DNA of 64,000 bases from JAJAZB01 sp964244295 (GTDB taxonomy: Bacteria > Bacteroidota > Bacteroidia > Cytophagales > Spirosomataceae): positions 284,847-348,846 of the forward strand of contig CAXTIG010000001.1 of the NCBI GenBank assembly GCA_964244295.1. The letters are read 5' to 3'. Numbering within the stretch: the stretch's first letter is position 1; each line of letters starts with the position of its first letter. Of this stretch, positions 42,157 through 51,005 are shown one piece after another. The notes beneath the pieces are model-generated. The model saw nothing but the letters and a program-made list of their open reading frames with translations, ran no database searches and was not told where the DNA came from. The position numbers and the translations under genes are program-made.

Positions 42157-44454
42157 ATGCCAAAATCACTCACTTCCGCTTACGTCCCGTATCAGATGGT
42201 AGAACCGGACAACTCTCCGGTACGAGTCCACCTGTTGCCGTACGTTCGGCGCTGGCCGTGGTACTTGCTTTCGCTGGCGCTGGCCGGGGCCGGGGCGTGT
42301 ACCTACTTGCTTTTCAAACAGCCCATTTATCGGATCCAGGCCAGTTTGTTGCTCCAGGATGAAAAAAAAGGAACCGAGCAAGCCAATCCGCTAAAAGAAC
42401 TGGAGTCGTATTCGCGGAAGAAAGTCGTGGAAAACGAACTGGAAGTGCTGCGCTCCTCCACCCTGATGGAACGGGTCGTGGATGCGTTGCACCTCGATAC
42501 CCGTTACTACCGCCAGACTCGGTTTGGCAAGCGGGAACTGTACGCCGAATCGCCGGTGCGGGTGCTCGTTGAAAAAGGGACGCCGGCCCTGTATAAAACT
42601 CCGCTCGAACTCCACTTCGCTTCCGCCCAGTCGGTGCAGCTAAACGGGCAACCCTACCCGCTCAACCAGCGCATCGAAACGCCCTACGGTTCTCTGCGAA
42701 TATTAACGCTTCGTCCGGTGGACAGCACCACGGAGGCGGTGCTGGTGCGGGCCATGCCCCGGTCGGCGGCGGTGGGCACGTACCGCAGCAACCTCAAGAC
42801 CGAACCAACCAGCAAAACATCGACGGTGATTCGCCTGACGCTCGACGACGCGGTTCCGGAAAAGGGCGAGGCCATCCTCAACCACCTCATCCAGGAGTAC
42901 AACCGAGCCGCCGTGACCGACAAAAACAAGGTGGCCTCCAACACGCTCCGGTTCGTGGAAGACCGGCTCGGCCTCGTGGCGGGGGAACTATCGGCGGTGG
43001 AGCGCAACGTGCAGCGGTACAAATCGTCGCAGGGCATTACCGACCTCGGTGCCCAGGCGCAGGGCTATTTGCAAACCGCCCAACAGAACGACTCCCAGCT
43101 CAACCAGGTCAACATTCAACTCGCGGCGCTCCGCGATTTGCAAAAATTTCTTAAAAGCCAGGGCAACAAGCGCGGCACCACCCCCGCCACCGTGGGCCTG
43201 AACGACCCCCTGCTGCTCGGACAGATTGACAAACTCTCGCAACTCGAACTCGAACGCGACCGCCTCAGCCAGACCGTTCCGGATGAAAGCCCTGTACTAC
43301 AATCGCTCAACGCCCAGATTAAGTCGACCAACACGAACATCAACCAGAACATCGAGACCATGCAAACCATGCTGACCAGTTCGCAGCAGCAGTACGCGGC
43401 GAAAAACGGCAGACTGGAAAGCCAAATCCGCTCGATACCGCAGCAGGAACGGGCCTTGATGGACATTTCGCGCCAGCAGGCCATTAAAAATAACCTGTAC
43501 ACGTACCTGCTTCAGAAGCGCGAAGAACTCGCCGTGACTTTCGCGGCGACCATCGCCGACAGCCGCACCATCGACGCCCCCGAAAGCAGCGGGTTGCCCG
43601 TCAAACCGGTGAGCCTGGTGGTGTACGCGCTTTTTGGTCTGGTGGGATTCCTCGTGCCCACAGCGGCCATTGCCGGGAAAGCCGCCCTCAACAACCGGGT
43701 CACGCGCCGGGGCGACGTGGAAGGTGTCACGCAGGTGCCCATCGTAGGTGAAGTGATGAGCAAACGCCACCGCGAGGTGCTGGTGGTGGCTCCGCACAGC
43801 CGCACGGTGATTGCCGAACAAATCCGCACCATTCGCACCAACCTGAGCCTGGGAAAAGAAGAGTCTGCCGAAAGTCAGGTGATGTTGTTTACGTCGAGCA
43901 TTTCGGGCGAGGGCAAGTCGTTCGTATCGCTCAACCTGGGGGCCAGCATGGCCCTACTCCGCCAGCCCACGGTGATTCTGGAAATGGACCTGCGAATGCC
44001 CCGGCTCCACCAGCAGTTTGGCGTGGATAATTCGGTGGGCATTAGCACCTACCTCAACGGCGAAGCGACGCTGGCCGAAATTCTCAAACCCGTTCCGGGC
44101 TACCCCAACTACTACATCATTCCGAGCGGCCCCCTGCCTGCCGACCCCTCGGAGTTGTTGAGCAGCGTAGCGGCCAGGCAGCTCATTCGCGAACTGCGCG
44201 AGCGCTTCCGGTACATCCTCATCGACGCCCCACCGATCGGCATCGTGACCGACGCTCAGGTGCTCGCCCCCCTGGCCGACGTGACGCTGTTCGTGGTTCG
44301 GCACGGGTTCACGCCCAAGCAGTCGCTCAAAATTCTGGATTCGTTGTACCGCGAGGGGCGTTTCAAAAACCTGCGCGTGATTCTGAACGCCGTGGCCGAC
44401 GGCGAGGCGTACCATTTCAACCACCGCTACAAAAACAGCTACTCGTACCGATAA
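42157..44454 (+). CDS. Wzc-like polysaccharide co-polymerase and tyrosine autokinase
   Basis: 765 aa. The Wzz domain is flanked by two membrane helices (about 32-50, WYLLSLALAGAGACTYLLF, and about 488-508, SLVVYALFGLVGFLVPTAA). Between them lies a periplasmic coiled-coil-rich region with the GNVR-like motif. The cytoplasmic BY-kinase domain has Walker A SISGEGKSFVSLNLG, Walker A' VILEMDLRMPRLHQQFG and Walker B YILIDAPPIG. The tail YHFNHRYKNSYSYR holds the Tyr cluster that is autophosphorylated. It controls chain length and export of the polymer with the Wza-like pore. Confidence 0.93.
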   Translation: MPKSLTSAYVPYQMVEPDNSPVRVHLLPYVRRWPWYLLSLALAGAGACTYLLFKQPIYRIQASLLLQDEKKGTEQANPLKELESYSRKKVVENELEVLRSSTLMERVVDALHLDTRYYRQTRFGKRELYAESPVRVLVEKGTPALYKTPLELHFASAQSVQLNGQPYPLNQRIETPYGSLRILTLRPVDSTTEAVLVRAMPRSAAVGTYRSNLKTEPTSKTSTVIRLTLDDAVPEKGEAILNHLIQEYNRAAVTDKNKVASNTLRFVEDRLGLVAGELSAVERNVQRYKSSQGITDLGAQAQGYLQTAQQNDSQLNQVNIQLAALRDLQKFLKSQGNKRGTTPATVGLNDPLLLGQIDKLSQLELERDRLSQTVPDESPVLQSLNAQIKSTNTNINQNIETMQTMLTSSQQQYAAKNGRLESQIRSIPQQERALMDISRQQAIKNNLYTYLLQKREELAVTFAATIADSRTIDAPESSGLPVKPVSLVVYALFGLVGFLVPTAAIAGKAALNNRVTRRGDVEGVTQVPIVGEVMSKRHREVLVVAPHSRTVIAEQIRTIRTNLSLGKEESAESQVMLFTSSISGEGKSFVSLNLGASMALLRQPTVILEMDLRMPRLHQQFGVDNSVGISTYLNGEATLAEILKPVPGYPNYYIIPSGPLPADPSELLSSVAARQLIRELRERFRYILIDAPPIGIVTDAQVLAPLADVTLFVVRHGFTPKQSLKILDSLYREGRFKNLRVILNAVADGEAYHFNHRYKNSYSYR

Positions 44455-44515
44455 CAGTGGTCATGCCCGTTGCCAACGGCATTACCTCTCTCCGCACCTC
44501 AAACTCGCTACCGCT

Positions 44516-45196
44516 ATGGAAGCATTTACCCAGCGCAACCCCGTCCATTTTCAATTCGACCGACCCCTCCGCGTAACCAATGCCTACGCGCGGAAACAAC
44601 CGCTCGGCGATCTCAAAAAACGCGCCTTCGATTTAGTCGTCGCTGGTTTCATCACCGTCACGATTTTGAGTTGGCTCATTCCCATTCTTTGCCTGCTCAT
44701 CCGGCTCACTTCGGCGGGGCCACCCATTTTCGTCCAGGTTCGGAGCGGGCGCAACGGGCGGCAGTTTCCCTGCCTCAAATTCCGCACGATGGCCTACGTG
44801 CCCAATGACCAGTTCAGCCAGGCAACCCGCAACGACCTGCGCGTGACAAGCCTGGGCCGGATCCTGCGCCGGACGAATCTGGACGAAATGCCGCAGTTTC
44901 TCAACGTGCTGGCGGGGCACATGAGCGTGGTCGGCCCGCGCCCGCATCCCCTCCCGCTCGACGCGCAGTACTGGCACAGCCTGCCCGGCTACAAAGAGCG
45001 CTACGTGGTAAAACCCGGCATCACGGGCCTGGCTCAGGCCCGGGGCGCGCGGGGCGAAACCGGCGAGACCTACAAAATGAAAATCCGGGTGCAGTACGAC
45101 CACCTCTACATCAAACGGCAGTCGGCCCGGCTCGACACCCAGATTTGCTGGTGGACGGTGAAGGCCGCCCTGGGCGGAAACAAAAATGCCTGGTGA
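44516..45196 (+). CDS. Priming sugar transferase (polyisoprenyl-phosphate hexose-1-phosphate transferase)
   Basis: 226 aa WbaP/WcaJ-type monotopic enzyme that loads the first sugar-1-phosphate onto undecaprenyl phosphate. One hydrophobic segment (about 38-60) with the basic start KRAFDLVVAGF, then the PCPT catalytic core: KFRTM, the catalytic Asp-Glu pair in LRRTNLDEMPQFLNVLAG, and MSVVGPRPHPLPLD. It ends with VKPGITGLAQARGARG. It lacks the large N-terminal domain of WbaP, so it is the short form. It is followed by a repeat block. Confidence 0.92.
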   Translation: MEAFTQRNPVHFQFDRPLRVTNAYARKQPLGDLKKRAFDLVVAGFITVTILSWLIPILCLLIRLTSAGPPIFVQVRSGRNGRQFPCLKFRTMAYVPNDQFSQATRNDLRVTSLGRILRRTNLDEMPQFLNVLAGHMSVVGPRPHPLPLDAQYWHSLPGYKERYVVKPGITGLAQARGARGETGETYKMKIRVQYDHLYIKRQSARLDTQICWWTVKAALGGNKNAW

Positions 45197-45204
45197 GGAA
45201 ACGC

Positions 45205-45354
45205 AGGGAAATTGGGGATTGGGTAAATGGGTAATTGGGCAACTGAGGAAATACCCCAATCGTCTTTTAGCATTCAACTGCCTGTTGATCAATAGCAAAT
45301 TTTCCTAACTACTCAATCCCCAATTACCCATTTACCCAATTTTCCATTTACCCA
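45205..45354. repeat. TGGGTAAT / ATTACCCA inverted repeat block
   Basis: The left arm (45207-45242, GGGGATTGGGTAAATGGGTA) and right arm (45311-45354, ending TTTACCCA) are largely complementary. The right arm runs into the ATG at 45355, so the start codon is formed at the edge of the repeat. It separates the priming transferase from the WecG-like gene. Confidence 0.85.
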
Positions 45355-46119
45355 ATGACCAACGTTCTGCAAATCAAACTCTACGATGCCGGGCTGGACT
45401 CGGCCGTTCGGGAAGTCATCGCGCAGTGCGCTTCGGCGCTGCCCCGCCAGAGCCGGTGCATCAGCGCTACGGGAGCGCATGGCTTGGTGACGGCCTTCAA
45501 AGAGCCGGACTTCCGGGCTACGCTCGATGCGTTCCACTGGAATCTGCCCGACGGGATGCCCGGCGTGTGGGTGGGTCGGCTGAAAGGGGCGAGGCAGATG
45601 ACCCGCTGCTACGGACCTGATTTTTTCAAACAAGTATTCGAACAAAGCGCCGGTACCGAAATCACCCACTTCCTCTGCGGTGGCAAAGAAGGCGTGGCCG
45701 AGGAACTGAAAGCCGCCGTGGGTCGGAAATTCAACAACCAGCGCATCGTCGGCACGTTTTGCCCGCCCTTCCGCGAGATGAGCGACGAAGAATTCAAAAC
45801 CCTGGCCGAGGTCATCGACCGCTCCGGGGCCAGCATCGTTTGGATTGGCCTGAGCACCCCCAAGCAGGAGCGGTTTGCCCGGCGGCTTTCCCAATTCGCT
45901 TCGGTGCATTTCATCGCCACCGTGGGCGCGGCCTTCGACTTCCACACCAACCGCGTGGCCCAGGCCCCCGGCTGGATGCAGCGCCTCTCGCTGGAGTGGC
46001 TGTTCCGGCTCACGAAGGAGCCCAAGCGGCTGTACCGCCGGTACCTCGAAGTCGTACCGATGTTCATTTTTCTCAACCTCAAAGAAGTTTTTTCACCCAT
46101 CAAATCATCACACGCATGA
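45355..46119 (+). CDS. WecG/TagA/CpsF-family glycosyltransferase
   Basis: 254 aa GT26 enzyme, which adds the second sugar (ManNAc-type in known members) to the lipid-linked first sugar. Motifs: VTAFKEPDFRATLDAFHWNLPDGMPGVWVGR (family signature with the catalytic Asp), FLCGGKEGVAEELKAAV, GASIVWIGLSTPKQERF and VGAAFDFHTNRVAQAPGWMQRLSLEWLFRL. The stop overlaps the epimerase start (ATGA, 46116-46119). It acts directly after the priming transferase in assembly. Confidence 0.93.
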   Translation: MTNVLQIKLYDAGLDSAVREVIAQCASALPRQSRCISATGAHGLVTAFKEPDFRATLDAFHWNLPDGMPGVWVGRLKGARQMTRCYGPDFFKQVFEQSAGTEITHFLCGGKEGVAEELKAAVGRKFNNQRIVGTFCPPFREMSDEEFKTLAEVIDRSGASIVWIGLSTPKQERFARRLSQFASVHFIATVGAAFDFHTNRVAQAPGWMQRLSLEWLFRLTKEPKRLYRRYLEVVPMFIFLNLKEVFSPIKSSHA

Positions 46120-47099
46120 AAAAGGCACTGGTTTGCGGCGCGGGCGGCTTTATCGGCGGCCACCTGGTCAATCGGCTCAAAATGGAAGGCTATTGGGTCC
46201 GGGGAGTCGATTTGAAGGAAAATGAGTACGGTAATACCGAGGCCGATGAGTTTATCCTCGGTGACCTGCGCGACCCCCGCGTGGCCGGGGAAGTCGTCAC
46301 GGCCGACCTCGATGAAATCTACCAACTGGCCGCCGACATGGGCGGGGCGGGCTTCGTGTTTACCGGCACCAACGATGCCGCCATCATGCACAATTCGGTG
46401 CTGTGCAACCTCAACGTACTCGAAGCAGCCAACGAAAAAGGGGTTCGGAAACTGTTTTATTCTTCCTCGGCCTGCATGTACCCGGAGTACAACCAGATGG
46501 ACCCCGACAACCCGAAATGCTCGGAAGAGTCGGCCTACCCGGCGGCCCCCGATAGCGAATACGGTTGGGAGAAACTTTTTTCGGAGCGCCTTTTCCTGAC
46601 CTACCAGCGCAACCACGGGCTGGAGGTGCGCATCGCCCGGTTTCACAACATCTTCGGGCCGCAGGGCACCTGGGAGGGTGGTCGCGAAAAAGCCCCCGCC
46701 GCCGTGTGCCGCAAGGTGGCGATGGCCGACGACGGTGGTTTCATCGAAATCTGGGGCGACGGCAAGCAAACGCGCTCGTTCCTGATCGTAGAGGAGTGCG
46801 TCGAGGGCATCCGGCGCTTGATGAACTCCGATTTTTCCGGACCGGTCAACCTCGGTTCCGAAGAGATGATTTCGCTCAACGACTTCGCCCGGATGGTGAT
46901 CGATATTTCCGGTAAAAACCTGAGCATCCGCAACATTCCCGGTCCGTTGGGCGTGCGGGGACGCAACTCCGACAACCACCTGATTCAGGAAAAACTCGGC
47001 TGGGCACCCTCAACCCCGCTCCGCGACGGCGTGGAGAAAACTTACGACTGGATTTCGGAGCAGATTCAGAAACAGGTGCCCGAATTGGTGGAAGCATGA
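46116..47099 (+). CDS. GDP-mannose 3,5-epimerase homologue (extended SDR)
   Basis: 327 aa NAD-dependent epimerase. N-terminal GAGGFIGGHL binds NAD. The chain resembles plant GDP-mannose 3,5-epimerase: LAADMGGAGF, FYSSSACMYPEYNQ, EYGWEKLFSERLF, RFHNIFGPQGTWEGGREKAP, PGPLGVRGRNSDN. The catalytic Cys120, Tyr149 and Lys153 are present, as is the late Arg in RGRNSDN. It should convert GDP-D-mannose to GDP-L-galactose and/or GDP-L-gulose, a donor sugar for the polymer. It overlaps its neighbours on both sides by 4 bases (ATGA). Confidence 0.88.
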   Translation: MKKALVCGAGGFIGGHLVNRLKMEGYWVRGVDLKENEYGNTEADEFILGDLRDPRVAGEVVTADLDEIYQLAADMGGAGFVFTGTNDAAIMHNSVLCNLNVLEAANEKGVRKLFYSSSACMYPEYNQMDPDNPKCSEESAYPAAPDSEYGWEKLFSERLFLTYQRNHGLEVRIARFHNIFGPQGTWEGGREKAPAAVCRKVAMADDGGFIEIWGDGKQTRSFLIVEECVEGIRRLMNSDFSGPVNLGSEEMISLNDFARMVIDISGKNLSIRNIPGPLGVRGRNSDNHLIQEKLGWAPSTPLRDGVEKTYDWISEQIQKQVPELVEA

Positions 47100-47443
47100 C
47101 CCAGAAAATCACGGCCTCGCTGGCGCAACTGCCCGGCGAGGTAACGGCCCACGCCCAGGGCAGCAAGCGGGTGTTTCTGCGCCAGGACGATACGCCGACG
47201 CCCCTCACCCAAGTGGCCTACGGCACGTTTGCCCCGACGGATTTCTGCGAACTGCACACCCACCCAACGATGGAAGAATGTTTCTTTTTCATGAAAGGCC
47301 GGGGAAAGTACACGGTGGGTAGCCAATGTATTGATCTAAGTCCCGGCGTGTTCGTGCGGATTCCGGCGGGGATGCCCCACCGGCTGCAAACGACCGGCAC
47401 CGAGCCGCTGGAGTACGTGTATTTTGGAGTAGCGACGGAATAA
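47096..47443 (+). CDS. Cupin-domain protein
   Basis: 115 aa single-domain cupin_2. The metal site is visible as ELHTHPTMEECFFFMKG (two His and one Glu) and the late His in PAGMPHRL. It starts inside the stop of the epimerase gene (ATGA), so it is translationally coupled and probably acts on the same sugar or regulates the step. It could be a sugar isomerase, an epimerase-like enzyme or a sensor. The sequence does not decide between them. Confidence 0.82.
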   Translation: MTQKITASLAQLPGEVTAHAQGSKRVFLRQDDTPTPLTQVAYGTFAPTDFCELHTHPTMEECFFFMKGRGKYTVGSQCIDLSPGVFVRIPAGMPHRLQTTGTEPLEYVYFGVATE

Positions 47444-47464
47444 AGAGGGGAAGTGATTCGCATC

Positions 47465-47518
47465 TCGTCCGGCTTTGCAATCCGGACGCCAGAGCTACGG
47501 ATTTGTAATCCGCGAAGC
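47465..47518. repeat. Two short palindromes before the flippase gene
   Basis: TCCGGCTTTGCAATCCGGA and CGGATTTGTAATCCG lie back to back. Each folds on itself, and their GGATT...AATCC cores are related. Similar words are frequent between genes in Bacteroidota, from memory. They are transcribed ahead of the ATG at 47532. Confidence 0.6.
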
Positions 47519-47531
47519 AGGAAAAATTGAA

Positions 47532-48890
47532 ATGAATTCAGAAACTGAAGTCGTCGCCCTTGCACCGGAAGTACCACCCAAGCGGGTGCTGAAACGCTTT
47601 GCCATCAACGTGGCCTCGCTGTTCAGTGTCCACGTGGCCAATATGCTACTGCCGCTGCTGACGGTACCTTACGTGGTGCGCATCATCGGGCCGGAACGCC
47701 TCGGATTGCTCAATTTTTCGCAGGCCTACGTGGCGTATTTCACGCTGATCATCAACTACGGCTTTGAACTGGCCGCCGTGCGGGCCATTGCCGCCAACCG
47801 GGCGGACCAAGCCTTCATCAACCGAATTTTTAGTGAAGTAATGGCCGGGAAGTTCCTACTGTGGTTGCTTTCAACGGTAATTTTTGCCCTCATCACGGGG
47901 TTCATTCCTGAGTTTCGGGCGCACCTGGGTTTGCACGTCTGCACCTACCTGAGTTGCATCGGCATCGTGCTATTTCCCCTCTGGTTGTACCAGGCCATGG
48001 AAGATCTGGGCCGGGTGGCCCTGTTCAACCTGGGCGTGAAGGTGCTGTTTTCGCTCTCCGTGTTTGTCTTTATCCGACAACCCGACGATTACGTGTACCA
48101 AAACCTCGCCCTCAGCCTCGCTCAGGTGCTGGTGAGCGTAGTGGCATTGCGGCTGGCCCTGCGCCGGTTCGGGGTTGAGTTCACCTGGCCGACGCGGCCC
48201 CAACTCGCCCAGCGCTTCCGCGAAGACCGCTCGATTTTCTTCTCCTCGCTGATGATCACGCTCTACGCCAGTTCCAACGTGTTTCTGCTCGGCCTGCTGA
48301 GTACGCCGTACAACGTGGGCATTTTCGCGGCGGGCACGCGGATGGAAAGCATCGCCCGCTCGTTCGTGGGGCTGGCGCTCAACCAGGCGTTTTTTCCCAT
48401 CGTGGCCAGCGCCTTCGGGCGAAGCCGCGAGCAGGGCCTGCGCGTCGTGCAAATGACATTTTTCCCCCTACTGGCACTGGTGATTGTGGTGGCGCTGGGC
48501 TTGTGGGTGACGGCCCCGCTGTTCATCTCGCTGTTGTACGGCAAGCAGTTTACCGAGGCCATTCCGGTGCTCCGAATCGTGTCGCTGTTGCCCGTTACCA
48601 TCGGCATCAGCAGTCTGCTGGGTTTTCACACCATGCTCAACCTGCGCATGGATAAGGCCTTTTTCGTTGTTACGGCCACCGGTTCCGTGCTGGGTCTGGC
48701 GCTCAACGCGGTGTTTATCCGGCAGTTTGGCTACCTCGGGGCGGCCTACGCCTGGGTCATCGCCGAAACCTACATTACGCTGGCTCTGTACGGGTACCTG
48801 CGCTACCGGGGCGTGGAGGTGGTGCGGCTCCAGGCCGCGCGCGATGCCTTCACCTTCGGTAAAAACCGATTTGCAACGCTTTTCCGATGA
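47532..48890 (+). CDS. Wzx-type polysaccharide flippase
   Basis: 452 aa from the ATG at 47532; an in-frame ATG at 47475 would read through the palindromes. About 12-14 hydrophobic helices. Polysaccharide synthesis protein features: the start LKRFAINVASLFSVHVANMLLPLLTVPYVVRIIGPERLGLLNFSQA is the typical first two helices of Wzx (MOP superfamily). It moves undecaprenyl-linked repeat units across the inner membrane. The stop overlaps the next start (48887-48890). Confidence 0.9.
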   Translation: MNSETEVVALAPEVPPKRVLKRFAINVASLFSVHVANMLLPLLTVPYVVRIIGPERLGLLNFSQAYVAYFTLIINYGFELAAVRAIAANRADQAFINRIFSEVMAGKFLLWLLSTVIFALITGFIPEFRAHLGLHVCTYLSCIGIVLFPLWLYQAMEDLGRVALFNLGVKVLFSLSVFVFIRQPDDYVYQNLALSLAQVLVSVVALRLALRRFGVEFTWPTRPQLAQRFREDRSIFFSSLMITLYASSNVFLLGLLSTPYNVGIFAAGTRMESIARSFVGLALNQAFFPIVASAFGRSREQGLRVVQMTFFPLLALVIVVALGLWVTAPLFISLLYGKQFTEAIPVLRIVSLLPVTIGISSLLGFHTMLNLRMDKAFFVVTATGSVLGLALNAVFIRQFGYLGAAYAWVIAETYITLALYGYLRYRGVEVVRLQAARDAFTFGKNRFATLFR

Positions 48891-49804
48891 ACAAAAAAGA
48901 AACCGTTGCCGCCGTGGTGGTAACCTACAACCGCCTCGATGATTTGAAAAAGTGCATTGCCAGCCTAAGCCGGCAAAGCTGCCCGCTCGATGCCATCTTC
49001 GTTATCAACAACGGAAGCACAGATGGCACGGCCGACTGGTTGGCGGATCAGTCGGCCGTGCGGGTGGTTACTCAGGGCAACCTGGGCGGCGCGGGCGGCT
49101 TCGCGACCGGCATTCAAACTGCCTACGAGGCCGGGTACGACTGGCTCTGGTGCATGGACGACGACTGCCTGGCCGCACCCGACGCGCTCGAAGTCCTGCT
49201 CAACTCGCCCAACCTGGGGCCGTGCATCAAAAATTGCGTCTCGATCAGCAACCAGGATTCGAGTGAACTGGCTTTTTACGTAGACCGCCCCAACCGCAGC
49301 TACCGCAAGGTTGCCGACATGGCCCAGTTCGATTTGGTGTACGGCGTAGCGTTTTTTTTCAACGGAACCCTGCTCAATGCGCAGGTGGTGAAGGCAATTG
49401 GGTTGCCCGACAAAAAACTATTCATCTGGGGCGATGAAGTGGAGTACATGACCCGCGCCATGAAAATGGGCTTTCCGGTCGTGACGGTACCGCGCTCCGT
49501 GTTTTACCATCCGCCTTCGTTCGACCGCGATGGCATTCCCTGGCCCGGTGCCTGGAAACAATACTACGCCGTGCGAAACCAGCGGCGGGTGTTTCAAAAT
49601 CTCCACGGCGACAAGTACGGCCTGATGGTGTTCCTGCGCTGGTCGCTGCGGGCGACCGTCGCCCAGGCGCTGGCCAAGCGCAAAAACCGCCTCTACAATT
49701 TCCTGATCTACGGTGAAGCGGCCGTGGACAGCCTGTTCAATAATTTTCGCAAGCGGCCCGACCACATTTACACGGTACGGTTGTACCGGTTATTGAACAA
49801 ATGA
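48887..49804 (+). CDS. GT2 glycosyltransferase, galactofuranosyltransferase-like
   Basis: 305 aa. GT-A elements: AAVVVTYNRLDDLKKCI, VINNGSTDGTADWL, NLGGAGGFATGIQTA, metal-binding WCMDDDCLAAPDAL, and the acceptor-side motif LFIWGDEVEYMTRAM. The GGAGGF and WGDExEY pattern resembles bacterial GlfT2-like transferases, but sugar specificity is inference. No membrane segment. It is coupled to the flippase by a 4-base overlap. Confidence 0.88.
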   Translation: MNKKETVAAVVVTYNRLDDLKKCIASLSRQSCPLDAIFVINNGSTDGTADWLADQSAVRVVTQGNLGGAGGFATGIQTAYEAGYDWLWCMDDDCLAAPDALEVLLNSPNLGPCIKNCVSISNQDSSELAFYVDRPNRSYRKVADMAQFDLVYGVAFFFNGTLLNAQVVKAIGLPDKKLFIWGDEVEYMTRAMKMGFPVVTVPRSVFYHPPSFDRDGIPWPGAWKQYYAVRNQRRVFQNLHGDKYGLMVFLRWSLRATVAQALAKRKNRLYNFLIYGEAAVDSLFNNFRKRPDHIYTVRLYRLLNK

Positions 49805-49838
49805 GCGCAGCCCGTACCACAAAGCTAATCTCTTGCTT

Positions 49839-51005
49839 ATGAGAGTTTTACTTGTTTCATCCGTAACCCGCGATTCGCGGACGGGCGTGACGGCGCATTA
49901 CAATCGCCTGGTGGAGCACCTGAGCGCTCGCGTCGATTCGGTGGTACTGCTCACCCCGGAAGATACCCCCTGGCTGGTCAAAAAGTGCTGTGGTCTCCTG
50001 CGCCGGGTGGCGGCACTGGGCGGAGCCAACGCGCGGGTGCTTTATTTTGAACTGGAAAGTTTTGTCAGCATGTGGGCGAGCGTTCGGAAATACCGCTTCG
50101 GTGGCTCGTTCGATGTCGTACACGCCCAGGACGTGAATGCCGGAGCCGCCGCCGCGCTCGGTTTGGCCAGGAAAATTCCCGTGGTGGTTACGTGCCATTT
50201 CAACGACGATCCCCTGACGGAGTACAAACGCACGCGCCGACTCAGCGCCTGGACGCACACCCGATTGCTCGACTGGTATCGGTACCTGTTTAAGCAACCC
50301 ACCGCCTTCATTCCGGTGTCGGATTACATCAAAGGCACCTCCTCGTTTCTCCGGCCCCCGGCGGCGGCCTGCGAAGTGATTCACAACGGGGTCGTGTTTC
50401 CAAACGCGCCCGAACGGACCGAAACCGATTTTACGCTCGTCAACGTCGGCACCCTGGAAGAGCGAAAAAACCAACGGCTTCTGATCGATGCCATCGGGGA
50501 GTTGCGCGACCAGGGAGTAACCGATTGCAAAGTCTGGCTGCTCGGCGACGGTCCCAAGCGACAGGAGTGGCAACACCTCGTTACGCAAAACAACCTCCAG
50601 GATTTGGTTTTTTTCCTGGGTCACCAAACCGACGTTCCGCACTTTTTGCAAAGCGCTTCGCTGTACGTGCATACCGCCGTCAACGAATCGTGGGGCTACA
50701 GCATCACGGAAGCCATCGCGGCGGGTATCCCCGTGCTGGCCCTGGCGACCGGGGGAATCCCCGAACAATTTGGTCAGCGCCCGATCGGCCTGCTTCCGGT
50801 ATCGGCCACGGCGTCCGATTTGGCCAGGACGATCATGGACTTTCGCGATGCCGGAAAACGGGAACGGCTGGCGAGGGAACAATTGATTTTTGCCCGCACA
50901 AATTTCGATCTCAACGCCATGATCGGGAAGCACGTCGCTTTTTACCACACCGTGGCAAACGGAAGTGTACCAGTTGAATCCTCCTTAACCCTCGTCGAAG
51001 CGTGA
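49839..51005 (+). CDS. GT4 glycosyltransferase
   Basis: 388 aa GT-B enzyme (ATG at 49839 preferred over a TTG two codons earlier). N-domain: VLLVSSVTRDSRTGVTAHYNRL, then FDVVHAQDVNAGAAAALGLA. C-domain: LVNVGTLEERKNQRLLIDAI, LLGDGPKRQEW, and the E-x7-E donor site in NESWGYSITEAIAAGIPVLA. Its substrate is unknown. The stop overlaps the GTG start of the next gene. Confidence 0.9.
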   Translation: MRVLLVSSVTRDSRTGVTAHYNRLVEHLSARVDSVVLLTPEDTPWLVKKCCGLLRRVAALGGANARVLYFELESFVSMWASVRKYRFGGSFDVVHAQDVNAGAAAALGLARKIPVVVTCHFNDDPLTEYKRTRRLSAWTHTRLLDWYRYLFKQPTAFIPVSDYIKGTSSFLRPPAAACEVIHNGVVFPNAPERTETDFTLVNVGTLEERKNQRLLIDAIGELRDQGVTDCKVWLLGDGPKRQEWQHLVTQNNLQDLVFFLGHQTDVPHFLQSASLYVHTAVNESWGYSITEAIAAGIPVLALATGGIPEQFGQRPIGLLPVSATASDLARTIMDFRDAGKRERLAREQLIFARTNFDLNAMIGKHVAFYHTVANGSVPVESSLTLVEA

